From Muribaculaceae bacterium (GTDB taxonomy: Bacteria; Bacteroidota; Bacteroidia; Bacteroidales; Muribaculaceae), in contig JAFRRT010000026.1 in NCBI GenBank assembly GCA_017427945.1, positions 1 to 64,000 of the forward strand: 64,000 nucleotides of DNA. The letters are read 5' to 3'. The position numbers and the translations under genes are program-made. The notes under the pieces are model-generated. The model had not been told where the DNA came from, searched no databases, and saw nothing but the letters and a program-made list of their open reading frames with translations. Below, piece by piece: positions 14,610 through 23,842 of this stretch. Each line of letters starts with the position of its first letter. Positions within the stretch are counted from its first letter, which is position 1.

Positions 14610-16610
14610 ATGAACCGACCCAATCGACTGCTCAACACCCCGATTCCCGCCCTGTTGTGGGACCTGCTGGTGGTCTATATCGCCTACACCCTGTGCCGAG
14701 GCATTTTCACTATTCTCAACTGGTCGCTGTACGCCGGCACACTCACGTTGGGGCATGGGCTGGAGCTGTTTGGTGCGGGATTGTTGTTCGACACGCCTGC
14801 CATCCTTTATACCAACGCCGTCATCCTGCTGATGTTCCTCCTGCCGCTGCACTGGAAGGAGTTCCCTGCCTTTTACCGCGTGGCACGGTGGATTTATACC
14901 ATCGTTAATAGCATCGCGGTGTACATGAACCTGATGGACTGCGTTTATTTCCCCTTTACGGGCAAGCGCACAACGGCATCGGTGTTTGCCGAGTTCAGCA
15001 ACGAGGGAACAGGCGAGATGCTGAAAATCTTCGGCGGCCAGTTCCTGAGTCATTGGTACCTTGTGCTGCTGGCAGGCCTTGTGACTTGGGCTTTCTGGAA
15101 ATTGTTCAGGCCCATCCCCAAATCGGTAACGCGCCCCTCCAGTTTACCTCGCTACTACAGCACCCAAGTGCTTGCCTTGTTGCTGGCAATTCCCCTGTGC
15201 ATCGGTGCCATTCGCGGCGGCTTTACCAAGGCGACACGCCCCATCACCATCAGCAACGCCAACCAGTATGTCAACCGCCCTGCCGAAACAGGCATCGTGC
15301 TGAACACGCCTTTCTCCATCTTCCGAACGATGAAGAAGACGCCTTTTGTCGTGCCTGACTACATGAGCGACGAGGAGGCTTTGGCACTATACACCCCACT
15401 CCACCAGCGCAATGACAACGAGGCTTTTACAACCCGCAACGTCGTAGTAATCATTCTGGAGAGTTACAGCAAGCAACACATAGGTTTCTACAACCGCTCC
15501 CTGCGCGGCGGCTCCTATCAAGGTTTCACGCCGTTCCTGGACTCGCTGCTGACTACGAGTGCTATGACCTACCGCTACTCCTATGCCAACGGCCGCAAGA
15601 GCATCGAGGGCATGCCGTCGGTACTGTCGTCACTGCCCAACTTCGTCGAGCCGCTGTTCCTCACCCCCGCGTCACTCAACGCCATGTCGGGCCTGGCGAG
15701 GGAACTGGTCGAGAACAAGGGCTACACGACCGCCTTCTTTCATGGGGCGCAGAATGGCTCGATGGGCTTCCAAGCCTTTGCACGCGCCACAGGATTTCAG
15801 CGCTACTATGGCCGCGATGAGTACAATGCCGATCCGAACTTTAACGGAGACAAGGATTTTGACGGCACTTGGGCCATTTGGGATGAAGAGTTCTTCCAGT
15901 TCTTTGCCCAGCAGATGGGCCAGATGCAGGAGCCTTTCATGACCGCCCTATTCAGCGCATCATCTCACGACCCCTTTGTCGTGCCCGAGAAATACAAGGG
16001 TCGTTTCCCGCAGGGCGAACGCCCGCTGCAGCAGTGCATCGCCTATACCGACTATGCCTTGAAGCGCTTCTTTGAAGCAGCAAGCAAGCAGCCGTGGTTC
16101 AACAACACACTGTTTGTCATCACAGCCGACCATGTGAGCCAGCAGATTGACCCATTCTACTGCACCACATTGGGCAACTACTGCGTGCCCATTATCCTTT
16201 ACGCCCCTGGCGACGCGTCACTGCACGGCTATGACGAGGAGCGCGTGGTGGAGCAGATTGACATCATGCCCACAGTGCTCAATTACCTGCACTACGACAA
16301 GCCTTACCTCGCCTTTGGACGCGACATGCTGGGCAGTAACGCCGAGGACGGCTTTGCCCTGCATTGGCTGCCCGAGTCAAGTAGTTATGAGTACGTCTGG
16401 GGAGATTATGCGCTTGAATTTGACGGCAAGCAGACCACTGCCGCCTACGCCTTCCGCACCGACTCCACTTTCAGCAACAACGTGCTTGGAAGCATGCCCG
16501 CTGATACGCGCAACCGCATGGAGCGCCACATGAAATCAGTCATCCAGCAATACATGCAACGCATGACCACCGACAACCTCGTCATCAAACCACAACAAGT
16601 CAACAACTGA
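14610..16610 (+). CDS. LtaS-like membrane sulfatase/phosphoglycerol transferase family protein
   Basis: A 666-residue protein with about five N-terminal membrane helices (roughly residues 8-32, 45-62, 66-80, 95-115 and 148-166, then a further one near 190-205) and an exported sulfatase-fold domain (about 275-600). The family moves phosphoglycerol or similar groups onto envelope glycans in the periplasm. Landmarks are 'VVIILESYSKQHIGFYN' (metal-binding Glu), 'NGRKSIEGMPSVLSSLP' (nucleophile Ser/Thr region), 'GYTTAFFHGAQNGSMGF', and 'FVITADHVSQQ' (Asp-His metal ligands). Start chosen at ATG 14610, not a TTG inside the palindrome. The acceptor is unknown. Confidence 0.85.
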   Translation: MNRPNRLLNTPIPALLWDLLVVYIAYTLCRGIFTILNWSLYAGTLTLGHGLELFGAGLLFDTPAILYTNAVILLMFLLPLHWKEFPAFYRVARWIYTIVNSIAVYMNLMDCVYFPFTGKRTTASVFAEFSNEGTGEMLKIFGGQFLSHWYLVLLAGLVTWAFWKLFRPIPKSVTRPSSLPRYYSTQVLALLLAIPLCIGAIRGGFTKATRPITISNANQYVNRPAETGIVLNTPFSIFRTMKKTPFVVPDYMSDEEALALYTPLHQRNDNEAFTTRNVVVIILESYSKQHIGFYNRSLRGGSYQGFTPFLDSLLTTSAMTYRYSYANGRKSIEGMPSVLSSLPNFVEPLFLTPASLNAMSGLARELVENKGYTTAFFHGAQNGSMGFQAFARATGFQRYYGRDEYNADPNFNGDKDFDGTWAIWDEEFFQFFAQQMGQMQEPFMTALFSASSHDPFVVPEKYKGRFPQGERPLQQCIAYTDYALKRFFEAASKQPWFNNTLFVITADHVSQQIDPFYCTTLGNYCVPIILYAPGDASLHGYDEERVVEQIDIMPTVLNYLHYDKPYLAFGRDMLGSNAEDGFALHWLPESSSYEYVWGDYALEFDGKQTTAAYAFRTDSTFSNNVLGSMPADTRNRMERHMKSVIQQYMQRMTTDNLVIKPQQVNN

Positions 16611-16657
16611 TCAGAGGTTGCCGCACACAATTCAAAAGGAAGACAAAAAAGAAAGAA

Positions 16658-16751
16658 GCCCGTTAGGGCTGGTAATGGCATAGGTGGGGGTAAGCGCAGC
16701 GCAACCCCCGTATTAGGAGCGGCCCCACATACCCCAAGCCCCGTTAGGGGC
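16658..16751. repeat. REP-like palindromes on one side of the RAYT gene
   Basis: Two short palindromes, gcccgttagggc (16658-16669) and gccccgttaggggc (16738-16751), flank a longer stem with ggggg/ccccc ends (16686-16709). The first two share the core CCGTTAGG with the palindromes on the other side of the transposase gene. Confidence 0.8.
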
Positions 16752-16758
16752 GGCACTT

Positions 16759-17205
16759 TCACAAATAGCGCTCGTCAAATTCAATGCCCGAGGCTTGAAG
16801 AAATGATTTATATTCGTCCCTAAATGTCCGCACCTTATGGTGCTCCCGCTGATTTCGAATGTACTGAATCACCCTTGGCACTACCGATGCACTGACTGAA
16901 AATGCGCCATATCCATCTTGCCACGAAAAAGCACCATAATAGGGATGTAAATCTTTTATCCATCGACTACTGCTAGCCTTTATCGTTCTCACAAAATCGG
17001 CCAAGGCCATGGTCTTAGGCAAAGCCGCCAACAAATGCACATGGTCAGGCATTCCACCAACTTCGATTAATACACCGCCCAATGACTTGACAATTCCACC
17101 AATATATCGGTGTACGTGGTCCAAATCATTTTCGACAATGGGAGTACATTTTGTTTTGACGTGAAACACAATGTGTAAAATGTTATTTACGTATGTATTG
17201 GCCAT
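16759..17205 (-). mobile_element. REP-associated tyrosine transposase (RAYT, IS200/IS605 Y1 family)
   Basis: A 148-residue Y1-type HUH transposase. The HUH metal-binding pair is H55 and H57 in 'GMPDHVHLLAALP' and the nucleophile is probably Y115 in 'VIQYIRNQREHHK'. 'FSWQDGYGAFSVS' is a family hallmark. Such proteins cut and join single-stranded DNA at short palindromes. Palindromes with the core CCCTAACGGG or its reverse occur on both sides, which fits a RAYT with its REP substrates rather than a classic insertion sequence. The frame is intact and all catalytic residues are present, so it may be active. It lies between an LtaS-like gene and a serine hydrolase gene without disrupting either. 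Confidence 0.88.
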
Positions 17206-17216
17206 GATTTTGTGTC

Positions 17217-17371
17217 GCCCCTAACGGGGCTTAATTATTGTTTTTGTTTTTTACATTTACGTGGGTTAACACCCTGTTACGTGGGTTAGCACCCACGCCT
17301 AAACCATTTTGTCCCTAACGGGACATCACACACAATTCCTAGCGGGACATTCCAAACATTCCCTAACGGGA
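17217..17371. repeat. REP-like palindrome cluster on the start side of the RAYT gene
   Basis: Six short elements in 155 bases: gcccctaacggggc (17217-17230), gtgggttaacaccc (17261-17274), gtgggttagcacccac (17281-17296), gtccctaacgggac (17311-17324), a variant tcctagcggga (17337-17347), and tccctaacggga (17360-17371). Two motif types occur: CCCTAACGGG and GTGGGTTA. The first is the reverse complement of the palindromes on the other flank. Confidence 0.85.
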
Positions 17372-17389
17372 CTTCCCATACATTTACAT

Positions 17390-18499
17390 TTATAAGCCAA
17401 GGATGGAATAGACTTGGTTGACGATGGCGAGGCGCTCGATGTCGGGGCGCGTTGAGAAGAAGAGGAAGATGAGGTCGCGAGCGGGAATCTTGCCGGCATA
17501 GATGGTGAAACCGCCGTTGTCGCCCAGGTGGTAGACGTGATTGGGATAATCGGGCTTTTCCTGCACGAAGAAACCGTAGCCGTAGCCCGTGTGGGGCTGG
17601 TAGCCGTAATTGGCATCGGCGGGAATCTTAATCCAGGGATGATAAGCCAACAGCTTGCTGCCTGCCGACCACACCTTGTTGTCGCGCAGGGCACGTTCCC
17701 ATTGCACAAAGTCGTTGATGGAACAGTAGAGGGCGCCATCGGCCTTGGTAGCGAAGAAAGACTCTTCGCCGTAGTCATATTCCCGCCACTGGCCACTGTC
17801 ATCGCGCTCATAACCATGCGCCATGTGGGCGATGTTGCGGTCGGGCTCAAAGTAGCGACAGGTCTTCATCCCTGCTTCATCAAACACGTTTTGCTGCATA
17901 TAGGTCTCAAAAGGAATGCCTGTGGCGCGCTCCACAATCTGATAGATGAGCTGGAACGTGGGGTTGATATACTCATACTGGGTGCCCGGATCGAAGTTCA
18001 GGTGGCCGAGCGTCTTCATATAGCCTACCGACTCGACATCGGTACTGTAGAGCACAAAATTGCGGTCGCTGCGCGCACGTGCATCGGGGATGCCCGAAGT
18101 GTGGCTCATGATGTTGTGCAGGGTGATTTTGTTGAAGAAAGGCGCCTGGAACTCGGGGAAGAACTTTGACAACGGGTCGCTGAGCGATAGCACGCCCCGC
18201 TCAGCGAGCTGCAGGAGTGCCACTGCCGAGAACTGCTTGGAGACCGATGCGATGCAGAAGTTGGTCTGGAACGATACCGGCTCCTTGGTCACCATATCGG
18301 CCACGCCAAAGCAACGGCTGTAAAGCGTGTCGTTGCCCTGCATAATGAGCACGGCGGCACCGGGCTCATCGGGATTGTTGTACACTGCACCGAAAACGTC
18401 GTCGATGCGCTTTATCATCTCGTCATTGTTCATGTCATGTGCCAAAGCGGTGACGGCAACTGTCGCCAACAACGCCAATAGAATTGTCTTTTTCATCAT
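17390..18499 (-). CDS. Secreted serine hydrolase (class C beta-lactamase family)
   Basis: A 369-residue exported enzyme of the beta-lactamase/penicillin-binding-protein fold. Signal peptide at residues 1-20. The SxxK motif is S85-V-S-K88 in FCIASVSKQFSA, the YxN motif is in 'EYINPTFQL' (about 166), and the third motif is HLG in 'HLGDNGGFTIYAG'. This family covers esterases, D-peptidases and true lactamases, so the substrate cannot be decided. Length and domain layout are normal for beta-lactamase-family hydrolases rather than cephalosporinases. A -7 box on the minus strand (18505-18512) lies a few bases upstream. Confidence 0.88.
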   Translation of the reverse strand: MMKKTILLALLATVAVTALAHDMNNDEMIKRIDDVFGAVYNNPDEPGAAVLIMQGNDTLYSRCFGVADMVTKEPVSFQTNFCIASVSKQFSAVALLQLAERGVLSLSDPLSKFFPEFQAPFFNKITLHNIMSHTSGIPDARARSDRNFVLYSTDVESVGYMKTLGHLNFDPGTQYEYINPTFQLIYQIVERATGIPFETYMQQNVFDEAGMKTCRYFEPDRNIAHMAHGYERDDSGQWREYDYGEESFFATKADGALYCSINDFVQWERALRDNKVWSAGSKLLAYHPWIKIPADANYGYQPHTGYGYGFFVQEKPDYPNHVYHLGDNGGFTIYAGKIPARDLIFLFFSTRPDIERLAIVNQVYSILGL

Positions 18500-18504
18500 G
18501 GCTG

Positions 18505-18544
18505 CAAAATTAGCATTTTAATTGGATAAAAAATAGTACCTTTG
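18505..18544. promoter_or_regulatory. Divergent -7 boxes for the serine hydrolase and B3/B4 genes
   Basis: Minus-strand TAATTTTG (18505-18512) points at the hydrolase gene and plus-strand TACCTTTG (18537-18544) at the B3/B4-domain gene. Both are exact TAnnTTTG matches; start codons follow within about 6-15 bases. Confidence 0.6.
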
Positions 18545-18558
18545 CCGAAAAATTAGAA

Positions 18559-19239
18559 ATGATTCAAGTCAAGATAGACCCGAGAATTTTAGAGGCGTGC
18601 CCCGAGTGCCGCATCGGCCTTATCAGCGCGACGGTAGTCAATGAGCCGACGTGCGATGCCTTGTGGGCCGAAATCGAGGCTGCCGCCAGCGAAATCAATG
18701 AGCGATACGAACTCCTGGAAATCAACCAGCGGCCTGCCATCGCCGGCACACGCCACCTGTACAAAGCGCTGGGCAAGGACCCGAGCCGCTACCGCGTGTC
18801 GAGCGAAGCCCTATGCCGCCGCATCATCCGCGGCCTGGGCATTTACCGCCTGACGACCTTGATTGACGTGGTTAACCTGGTGTCGATTAAGAGCGGCTAT
18901 GCCATCAGTGGACTGGACGGCGACCGTATCGAGGGCGACACGCTCACGATGAGCGTGGGCACCGCCGACGATGTGTATAACGGCATAGGGCGCGGCTTGC
19001 TCAACATCGAGGGCATGCCCGTGTACCGTGACGCCATGGGCCCCATCGCCACCCCGACGAGTGACGAGGAACGTACCAAGTTCACCGAGCAGACCGTTAG
19101 GGCACAAATCAACATCAACGCATTCGCGCCCGAAATGCCGCTTGAAGAAGCAGTGGAATGGATGGCATCATTGTTGCAGAAATATGCACATGCCACCGAT
19201 GTGGAAACAAGCATCTATGACCCAACAACAAAAGAATAG
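18559..19239 (+). CDS. B3/B4 tRNA-binding-domain protein
   Basis: A 226-residue stand-alone B3/B4 domain, the module that in phenylalanyl-tRNA synthetase beta subunit performs editing. Landmarks: 'NQRPAIAGTRHLYKALGKDPSRYR', 'EALCRRIIRGLGIYRLTTLIDVVNLVSI', 'SGYAISGLDGDRIEGD' and the 'GPIATPTSDEERTKFTEQT' segment. Free-standing members are thought to be trans-editing or tRNA-binding factors, but the exact target is unknown. It lies 16 bases before a TsaC/Sua5-family gene, so both may serve tRNA quality or modification. Confidence 0.85.
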   Translation: MIQVKIDPRILEACPECRIGLISATVVNEPTCDALWAEIEAAASEINERYELLEINQRPAIAGTRHLYKALGKDPSRYRVSSEALCRRIIRGLGIYRLTTLIDVVNLVSIKSGYAISGLDGDRIEGDTLTMSVGTADDVYNGIGRGLLNIEGMPVYRDAMGPIATPTSDEERTKFTEQTVRAQININAFAPEMPLEEAVEWMASLLQKYAHATDVETSIYDPTTKE

Positions 19240-19255
19240 GAACTAAAGATTAAAT

Positions 19256-19861
19256 ATGGAAATATTAGAGATATTAGAGAACAACGTCAACCAGCGTCAC
19301 ATCGACCAAGTGGTTGAAGTCCTCAAGGACGGTGGACTCATCATCTACCCGACCGACACCGTGTACGCATTAGGCTGTGACGCGCTGAACAATCAAGCCA
19401 TTGAGCGCATCTGCTCCATCAAGGAGATGAAATCGGCCAAGACGAACCTGTCCATCATTTGTGACGACATCTCACAGGTGGCACAGTTCGCCAAGTTTGA
19501 CAACACGCAGTTCAGGATGATGAAGGCCAACCTGCCAGGGCCTTTCACCTTCCTCTTCCCCGCCCTTTCCAAACTGCCGAAAGCCTTTAAGGGCCGTCGC
19601 ACCGTGGGCATCCGTATCCCCGATAATGAGATTGCCCTAGCCATCGTACGCACACTGGGCGGCCCCATCCTGACGACCTCGGTACCCGGAGACGATGAAG
19701 ACTACCGCTGTGAGCCCGGCCTGATGGCCGAAGCCTTTGAGTCACAAGTGGATATCGTCATCGATGCCGGACGTGGACAACTCACTCCATCGACCATCGT
19801 GGATTGCACCGGCAGCACTCCCGAGATTACCCGTCAAGGTAAAGGGAAGCTTATAGTTTGA
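19256..19861 (+). CDS. L-threonylcarbamoyladenylate synthase family (TsaC/Sua5/YciO)
   Basis: A 201-residue YrdC-domain protein. True members use threonine, bicarbonate and ATP to make threonylcarbamoyl-AMP, the donor for t6A37 in ANN-decoding tRNAs. The nucleotide-binding stretch 'IIYPTDTVYALGCDALN', 'IKEMKSAKTNLSIICDDIS', 'LPGPFTFLFPAL', 'GRRTVGIRIPDN' and 'TPSTIVDCTG' match. The K-R-x6-L motif is altered (MKSAKTNLS), as in the YciO branch, so it could be YciO-like rather than TsaC. It is co-directional with the B3/B4 gene. Confidence 0.85.
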   Translation: MEILEILENNVNQRHIDQVVEVLKDGGLIIYPTDTVYALGCDALNNQAIERICSIKEMKSAKTNLSIICDDISQVAQFAKFDNTQFRMMKANLPGPFTFLFPALSKLPKAFKGRRTVGIRIPDNEIALAIVRTLGGPILTTSVPGDDEDYRCEPGLMAEAFESQVDIVIDAGRGQLTPSTIVDCTGSTPEITRQGKGKLIV

Positions 19862-19910
19862 GAGGCTTTAGGTAAAACAGAAAACAGGAAATAATTAATA
19901 GATATTATCA

Positions 19911-20366
19911 ATGAAAAAGATTATCATTTGCTTGACGGCACTGCTGATGTTTGCCGCCTGCAACAACAAGACCGAGAATCAAGCCAATAACGGCGAAGGA
20001 GAAAACGCCGCCACAAGTGAGATGACCGCCACCAATCCCGAAGAAGGTCAGGGCGAATGGGCCAAGCAGACCACCATTATGTCATCAAAGCCGATGGTTG
20101 TCGACTTCTTTGCCACATGGTGCGGCCCCTGCAAGGAACTGGCACCTATCCTCGATGAGATAGAGCAGAACCACAAGGGCGAAATCATCTTCAAGCGCAT
20201 CGACGTGGACCAAGAGCCAGAGTTGGCACAGGAGTTCAACATCCAAGCTGTTCCTACACTGATGTTTATCACCCCCAAGGGAGAATATCAGACCATCGAG
20301 GGCGCTGTACCCGCCGAAGTGATAGAGGCGAAAATTGCCGACCTTCTCAAGCACAGCGCAGAATAA
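19911..20366 (+). CDS. Thioredoxin-family lipoprotein
   Basis: A 151-residue lipoprotein. The signal peptide ends at the lipobox FAAC with C17 as lipidation site. A low-complexity acidic linker (N, E, A, T; residues 18-48) spaces the fold from the membrane. The thioredoxin active site is WCGPC (C71 and C74) in 'VDFFATWCGPCKELAPILDEI', and the cis-Pro is in 'VPTLMFITPKG'. It works as a membrane-tethered disulfide reductase or isomerase facing the periplasm. It follows the TsaC-family gene by 49 bases. Confidence 0.9.
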   Translation: MKKIIICLTALLMFAACNNKTENQANNGEGENAATSEMTATNPEEGQGEWAKQTTIMSSKPMVVDFFATWCGPCKELAPILDEIEQNHKGEIIFKRIDVDQEPELAQEFNIQAVPTLMFITPKGEYQTIEGAVPAEVIEAKIADLLKHSAE

Positions 20367-20518
20367 ACACAACTTTCTACCCCGCCAAAAGGACAATTTA
20401 TTGTTCCATTTTTCCCATTTATAAATAATGAGTGGGCTATAATGTTGTGACTATGGTTTTTTTTTGCGAACTTTGCGGCCGATTTTGAAATTAAGATTTG
20501 CGTTAAGACTACCATTTC

Positions 20519-21535
20519 ATGGAAATTACTGCTCAACAACTTGCGGCAATGGTTAACGGGACGGTTGACGGCGATGCCTCGACTGTCATCAACAACTATG
20601 CTAAAATCGAGGAAGCCACGCCAGGTTGCCTGACGTTCCTCGCCAATCCGAAATATACCCATCACATTTACACCACCCAGGCATCGGCGGTGCTCGTCCG
20701 TAAGGATTTCACTCCCGAACAGGAGGTGAAAGCAACCCTTATTCGCGTTGACGATCCTTACAAGACGCTTGCCGACCTGCTGAACTTTGTCGAGAACCAG
20801 CGCCCCGGCAAGAAAGGTATCGAGCAACCCATCCATGTGGGTGAGGGCACTACCCTGCCCGATGATGTGTATGTCGGCGCATTTGCATACATCGGCAACG
20901 GTGTCACCATCGGCAAGAACGTGAAGATTTACCCGCAGGTGTATGTGGGCGACGGCGTGACCTTGGGCGATGACGTCATCCTTTACCCCGGTGTGAAGAT
21001 TTACCACGGATGCCGCATCGGCAACCGCTGCATCATCCAAGGTGGCGCCATCATCGGCGGCGACGGCTTCGGGTTCGCGCCCAAGGAAGACGGCTCCTAT
21101 GAGAAAATCTCTCAGGTGGGCATTGTCATTCTTGAAGACGACGTTGAAATCGGCGCCAACACGACCATCGACCGTGCCACTATGGGAGCGACCGTGGTCA
21201 AGAAGGGTGCGAAACTTGACAACCTCATCCAGATTGCCCATAACGTTGAAGTGGGCGAAAGCACCGTCATGGCAGCCCAGGTGGGCGTTGCCGGTTCAAC
21301 AAAAATCGGCAAGTACAACATGGTTGGCGGCCAAGTGGGCTTTGCCGGCCACATCACCGTGGGTGACAAGAACGGCATCGGTGCACAGACAGGCGTGGAC
21401 AACAGCATAGGCAGCAACGGCAAGTGGCTGGGCGCTCCCGTGCAACCCGCCATGGAATTTGCTCGCCAAGTCGTTTACCTGAAACGTCTGGGAGAGATGT
21501 ACAGCGATATCAAAGAGCTGAAGAAGAAACTTTAA
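20519..21535 (+). CDS. lpxD: UDP-3-O-acylglucosamine N-acyltransferase
   Basis: Third step of lipid A synthesis: adds the second hydroxy-acyl chain to UDP-3-O-acyl-GlcN from acyl-ACP, in the cytoplasm. The 338-residue protein has the N-terminal uridine-binding domain ('[19 protein letters not shown]', '[13 protein letters not shown]'), about ten left-handed beta-helix hexapeptide turns (residues 100-300, such as [20 protein letters not shown]), the catalytic His in '[11 protein letters not shown]', and a C-terminal helix. It is the first gene of a tight lpxD-lpxC/fabZ-lpxA operon; the next start is 10 bases after its stop. Confidence 0.97.
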   Translation: MEITAQQLAAMVNGTVDGDASTVINNYAKIEEATPGCLTFLANPKYTHHIYTTQASAVLVRKDFTPEQEVKATLIRVDDPYKTLADLLNFVENQRPGKKGIEQPIHVGEGTTLPDDVYVGAFAYIGNGVTIGKNVKIYPQVYVGDGVTLGDDVILYPGVKIYHGCRIGNRCIIQGGAIIGGDGFGFAPKEDGSYEKISQVGIVILEDDVEIGANTTIDRATMGATVVKKGAKLDNLIQIAHNVEVGESTVMAAQVGVAGSTKIGKYNMVGGQVGFAGHITVGDKNGIGAQTGVDNSIGSNGKWLGAPVQPAMEFARQVVYLKRLGEMYSDIKELKKKL

Positions 21536-21545
21536 GTTTTAAGTC

Positions 21546-22940
21546 ATGAAACAAAAAACACTCAAGAGCGAATTCACTGTTACCGGTAAAGGACTTCACA
21601 CGGGCCAAATGTCAACCGCGACGTTCAAACCCGCCGATGTGAACACCGGCTATGTGTTCAAGCGCATCGATATGGAAGGCCAGCCCACCATTCAAGCGCT
21701 TGCCGAGCATGTCGTCGAGACCACCCGTGGTACCGTTATCGCCAGCAAGAGCAACAAAGAAGCCCGCGTGAGCACCATCGAACACGCCATGGCTGCCCTG
21801 TATGCTGCAGGCATCGACAACTGCCTGATTGAGGTGAATTGCGGAGAAGTGCCCATCCTGGACGGCAGTGCCCGGATTTGGTGCAACGAAATCGAGAAAG
21901 CCGGCATCGTGGAGCAGGAAGCCGACAAAGAATACTATGTGGTAAAGCAGCGCATCAAAGTCGTTGACAAGGAGACCGGCTCATCACTCATCGTACTGCC
22001 CGACGACGACCTGTCGATCGACTGCATGATTGAGTTTGACTCGCCCGTGCTGGGCAACCAGTTCGCCTCGCTGACCGACATACGCAAGTTCAAGGAGGAG
22101 ATCGCAGGCAGTCGCACCTTTGTTTTTGTGCGAGAGGTACAGCCCCTCATCCAGCTTAACCTCATCAAGGGCGGCGACCTGGACAATGCTATCGTCATCT
22201 ATGACTCGGCGATGAAACAGGAAGATCTGGACCACATGGCCGACGTGATGAACGTGCCCCACAAACCCGCCAACGAACTGGGCTACCTCAACAACAAGCC
22301 TTTGGCATTCAAGAATGAGCCTGCACGTCACAAGCTGCTCGACGTGATGGGAGACCTGGCGCTGATAGGACGTCCGTTGAAGGGCCGCATCGTTGCTACC
22401 CGTCCGGGCCACACCATCAATACCCAGCTGTCAAAGAAGATACGTCAAGAGTTGCGTTACCAGAATGTTCAAGCACCAATCTATGACCCGAACAAGGAGC
22501 CGCTCTATGACATCAACAAGATACGTACCATGCTGCCCCACCGCTATCCCATGCTCCTGGTGGACAAGATCACCGAGAAGGGCAAGAAGCACATCGTGGG
22601 CATCAAGAACGTGAGCGCCAATGAGCCGTTCTTCCAGGGACACTTCCCCAACGAGCCCGTGATGCCTGGCGTGCTGCAAGTTGAAGCGATGGCACAAGTA
22701 GGCGGCATTCTCGTGCTCAGCAGCGTAGAGGATCCCGAGAACTACTCGACCTACTTCCTGAAAATCGACAACGTCAAATTCAGGAGCAAGGTCGTTCCCG
22801 GCGACACCCTTATCTTCCACCTCTCGCTGATGACGCCCATTCGCCGCGGTACAGCCGTGATGAAGGGATATGCCTTTGTGGGCGAAAAGATTGTCACCGA
22901 GGCCGAATTCATGGCGCAAATCGTCAAGAACCCCGACTAA
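21546..22940 (+). CDS. lpxC/fabZ: Bifunctional LpxC deacetylase/FabZ dehydratase
   Basis: A 464-residue fusion typical of Bacteroidetes. Residues 1-305 are LpxC, the zinc deacetylase that commits UDP-3-O-acyl-GlcNAc to lipid A: 'GLHTGQMSTATFKPA', 'STIEHAMAALYAAGIDNCLIEV' with the first zinc His, 'EVPILDGSA', and 'HKLLDVMGDLALIGRPLKGRI' with the other zinc His and Asp. Residues about 325-464 are FabZ, the 3-hydroxyacyl-ACP dehydratase of fatty acid synthesis: 'LPHRYPMLLVDKI', 'NEPFFQGHFPNEPVMPGVLQVEAMAQVGG' with catalytic His and Glu. Fusion links lipid A commitment to the competing phospholipid branch. Confidence 0.98.
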   Translation: MKQKTLKSEFTVTGKGLHTGQMSTATFKPADVNTGYVFKRIDMEGQPTIQALAEHVVETTRGTVIASKSNKEARVSTIEHAMAALYAAGIDNCLIEVNCGEVPILDGSARIWCNEIEKAGIVEQEADKEYYVVKQRIKVVDKETGSSLIVLPDDDLSIDCMIEFDSPVLGNQFASLTDIRKFKEEIAGSRTFVFVREVQPLIQLNLIKGGDLDNAIVIYDSAMKQEDLDHMADVMNVPHKPANELGYLNNKPLAFKNEPARHKLLDVMGDLALIGRPLKGRIVATRPGHTINTQLSKKIRQELRYQNVQAPIYDPNKEPLYDINKIRTMLPHRYPMLLVDKITEKGKKHIVGIKNVSANEPFFQGHFPNEPVMPGVLQVEAMAQVGGILVLSSVEDPENYSTYFLKIDNVKFRSKVVPGDTLIFHLSLMTPIRRGTAVMKGYAFVGEKIVTEAEFMAQIVKNPD

Positions 22941-22967
22941 CAAAACAACAAAAACAAAGAAATAATT

Positions 22968-23744
22968 ATGGAGATCCATCAGTTTGCCGTCGTACATCCT
23001 GACGCAAAAATCGGGAAAGACGTGAAAATAGGTCCCTTTGTCACCATCGATGACAATGTGGAGATTGGTGACGGCACCATCATCGACAGCGGAGCAGTCG
23101 TGAGAAGTGGCGCACGCATCGGCAAGAATTGCCATATCCATGCCAGCGCTGTCATCAGCGACGTTCCCCAGGACCTGAAATTCCAAGGAGAAGACACCGT
23201 CGCCATCATTGGGGACAACACCGTCATCCGCGAGTTTGTCACCATCCATCGCGGCACAGCCTCAAAGGGCAAGACCGTCATTGGCAATAACTGCCTGATT
23301 ATGGCATACAGCCATGTAGCACACGACTGCAATTTGGGCAACCATATCATCATGTCAAACTCGGTACAACTGGCTGGTGAGGTAGTCGTTGACGACTGGG
23401 CCATCATCGCCGGCGGCGCACTGGTTCACCAGTTCACCCGCATCGGTTGCCACTCGATGATTCAAGGCGGTGCGCTGGTCAACAAGGACATCCCGCCCTA
23501 CTGCATGGCCGCCCGCTATCCTATTGCCTATGAGGGCGTGAACAAGGTGGGTCTGCATCGCCGCGGCTACACCAGCGAGCAGATTGACGCCATTGCCGAC
23601 GTATATCGTGCCATCTATGACTCGGGCATGAACATTACCCAGTCGCTTGATGAGGCTGCGAAACTGCCTGACAGCCCCGAACGCGACATTATTATCGATT
23701 TTGTACGCGCCAGCAAGCGCGGCATCGTGCGCAAGCCGTCATAG
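22968..23744 (+). CDS. lpxA: UDP-N-acetylglucosamine acyltransferase
   Basis: First step of lipid A synthesis: moves a 3-hydroxyacyl chain from ACP to UDP-GlcNAc. The 258-residue protein is a left-handed beta-helix from residues 1-190 with hexapeptide turns ('HPDAKIGKDVKIGPFVTIDDNVEIGDG'), the catalytic His in 'MAYSHVAHDCNLGN' and the acyl-ruler region after it ('IGCHSMIQGGALVNKDIPPY'). The C-terminal helical domain has 'HRRGYTSEQIDAI'. Slightly shorter than the E. coli enzyme (262). It is the last gene of the operon and is followed by a hairpin. Confidence 0.97.
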   Translation: MEIHQFAVVHPDAKIGKDVKIGPFVTIDDNVEIGDGTIIDSGAVVRSGARIGKNCHIHASAVISDVPQDLKFQGEDTVAIIGDNTVIREFVTIHRGTASKGKTVIGNNCLIMAYSHVAHDCNLGNHIIMSNSVQLAGEVVVDDWAIIAGGALVHQFTRIGCHSMIQGGALVNKDIPPYCMAARYPIAYEGVNKVGLHRRGYTSEQIDAIADVYRAIYDSGMNITQSLDEAAKLPDSPERDIIIDFVRASKRGIVRKPS

Positions 23745-23769
23745 GCTGTTCAAACGTATATCATATACT

Positions 23770-23811
23770 GCGACCGTGACAACAGTCCTTTAAAGGAGTT
23801 GCCACGGTCGC
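23770..23811. terminator. Terminator between lpxA and the convergent TPR gene
   Basis: Arms gcgaccgtgacaac and gttgccacggtcgc pair at 13 of 14 positions with a 14-base loop that itself holds cctttaaagg. The U-run is weak on both sides. Confidence 0.6.
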
Positions 23812-23842
23812 TGATGTTTATCGCACTTAAGTGTTCTAGCCG

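Noticed and set aside
17261..17371. Regularly spaced palindromes as a CRISPR array
   Set aside because: Units are only 10-16 bases with variable spacing, of two types, and flank a RAYT; no cas genes.
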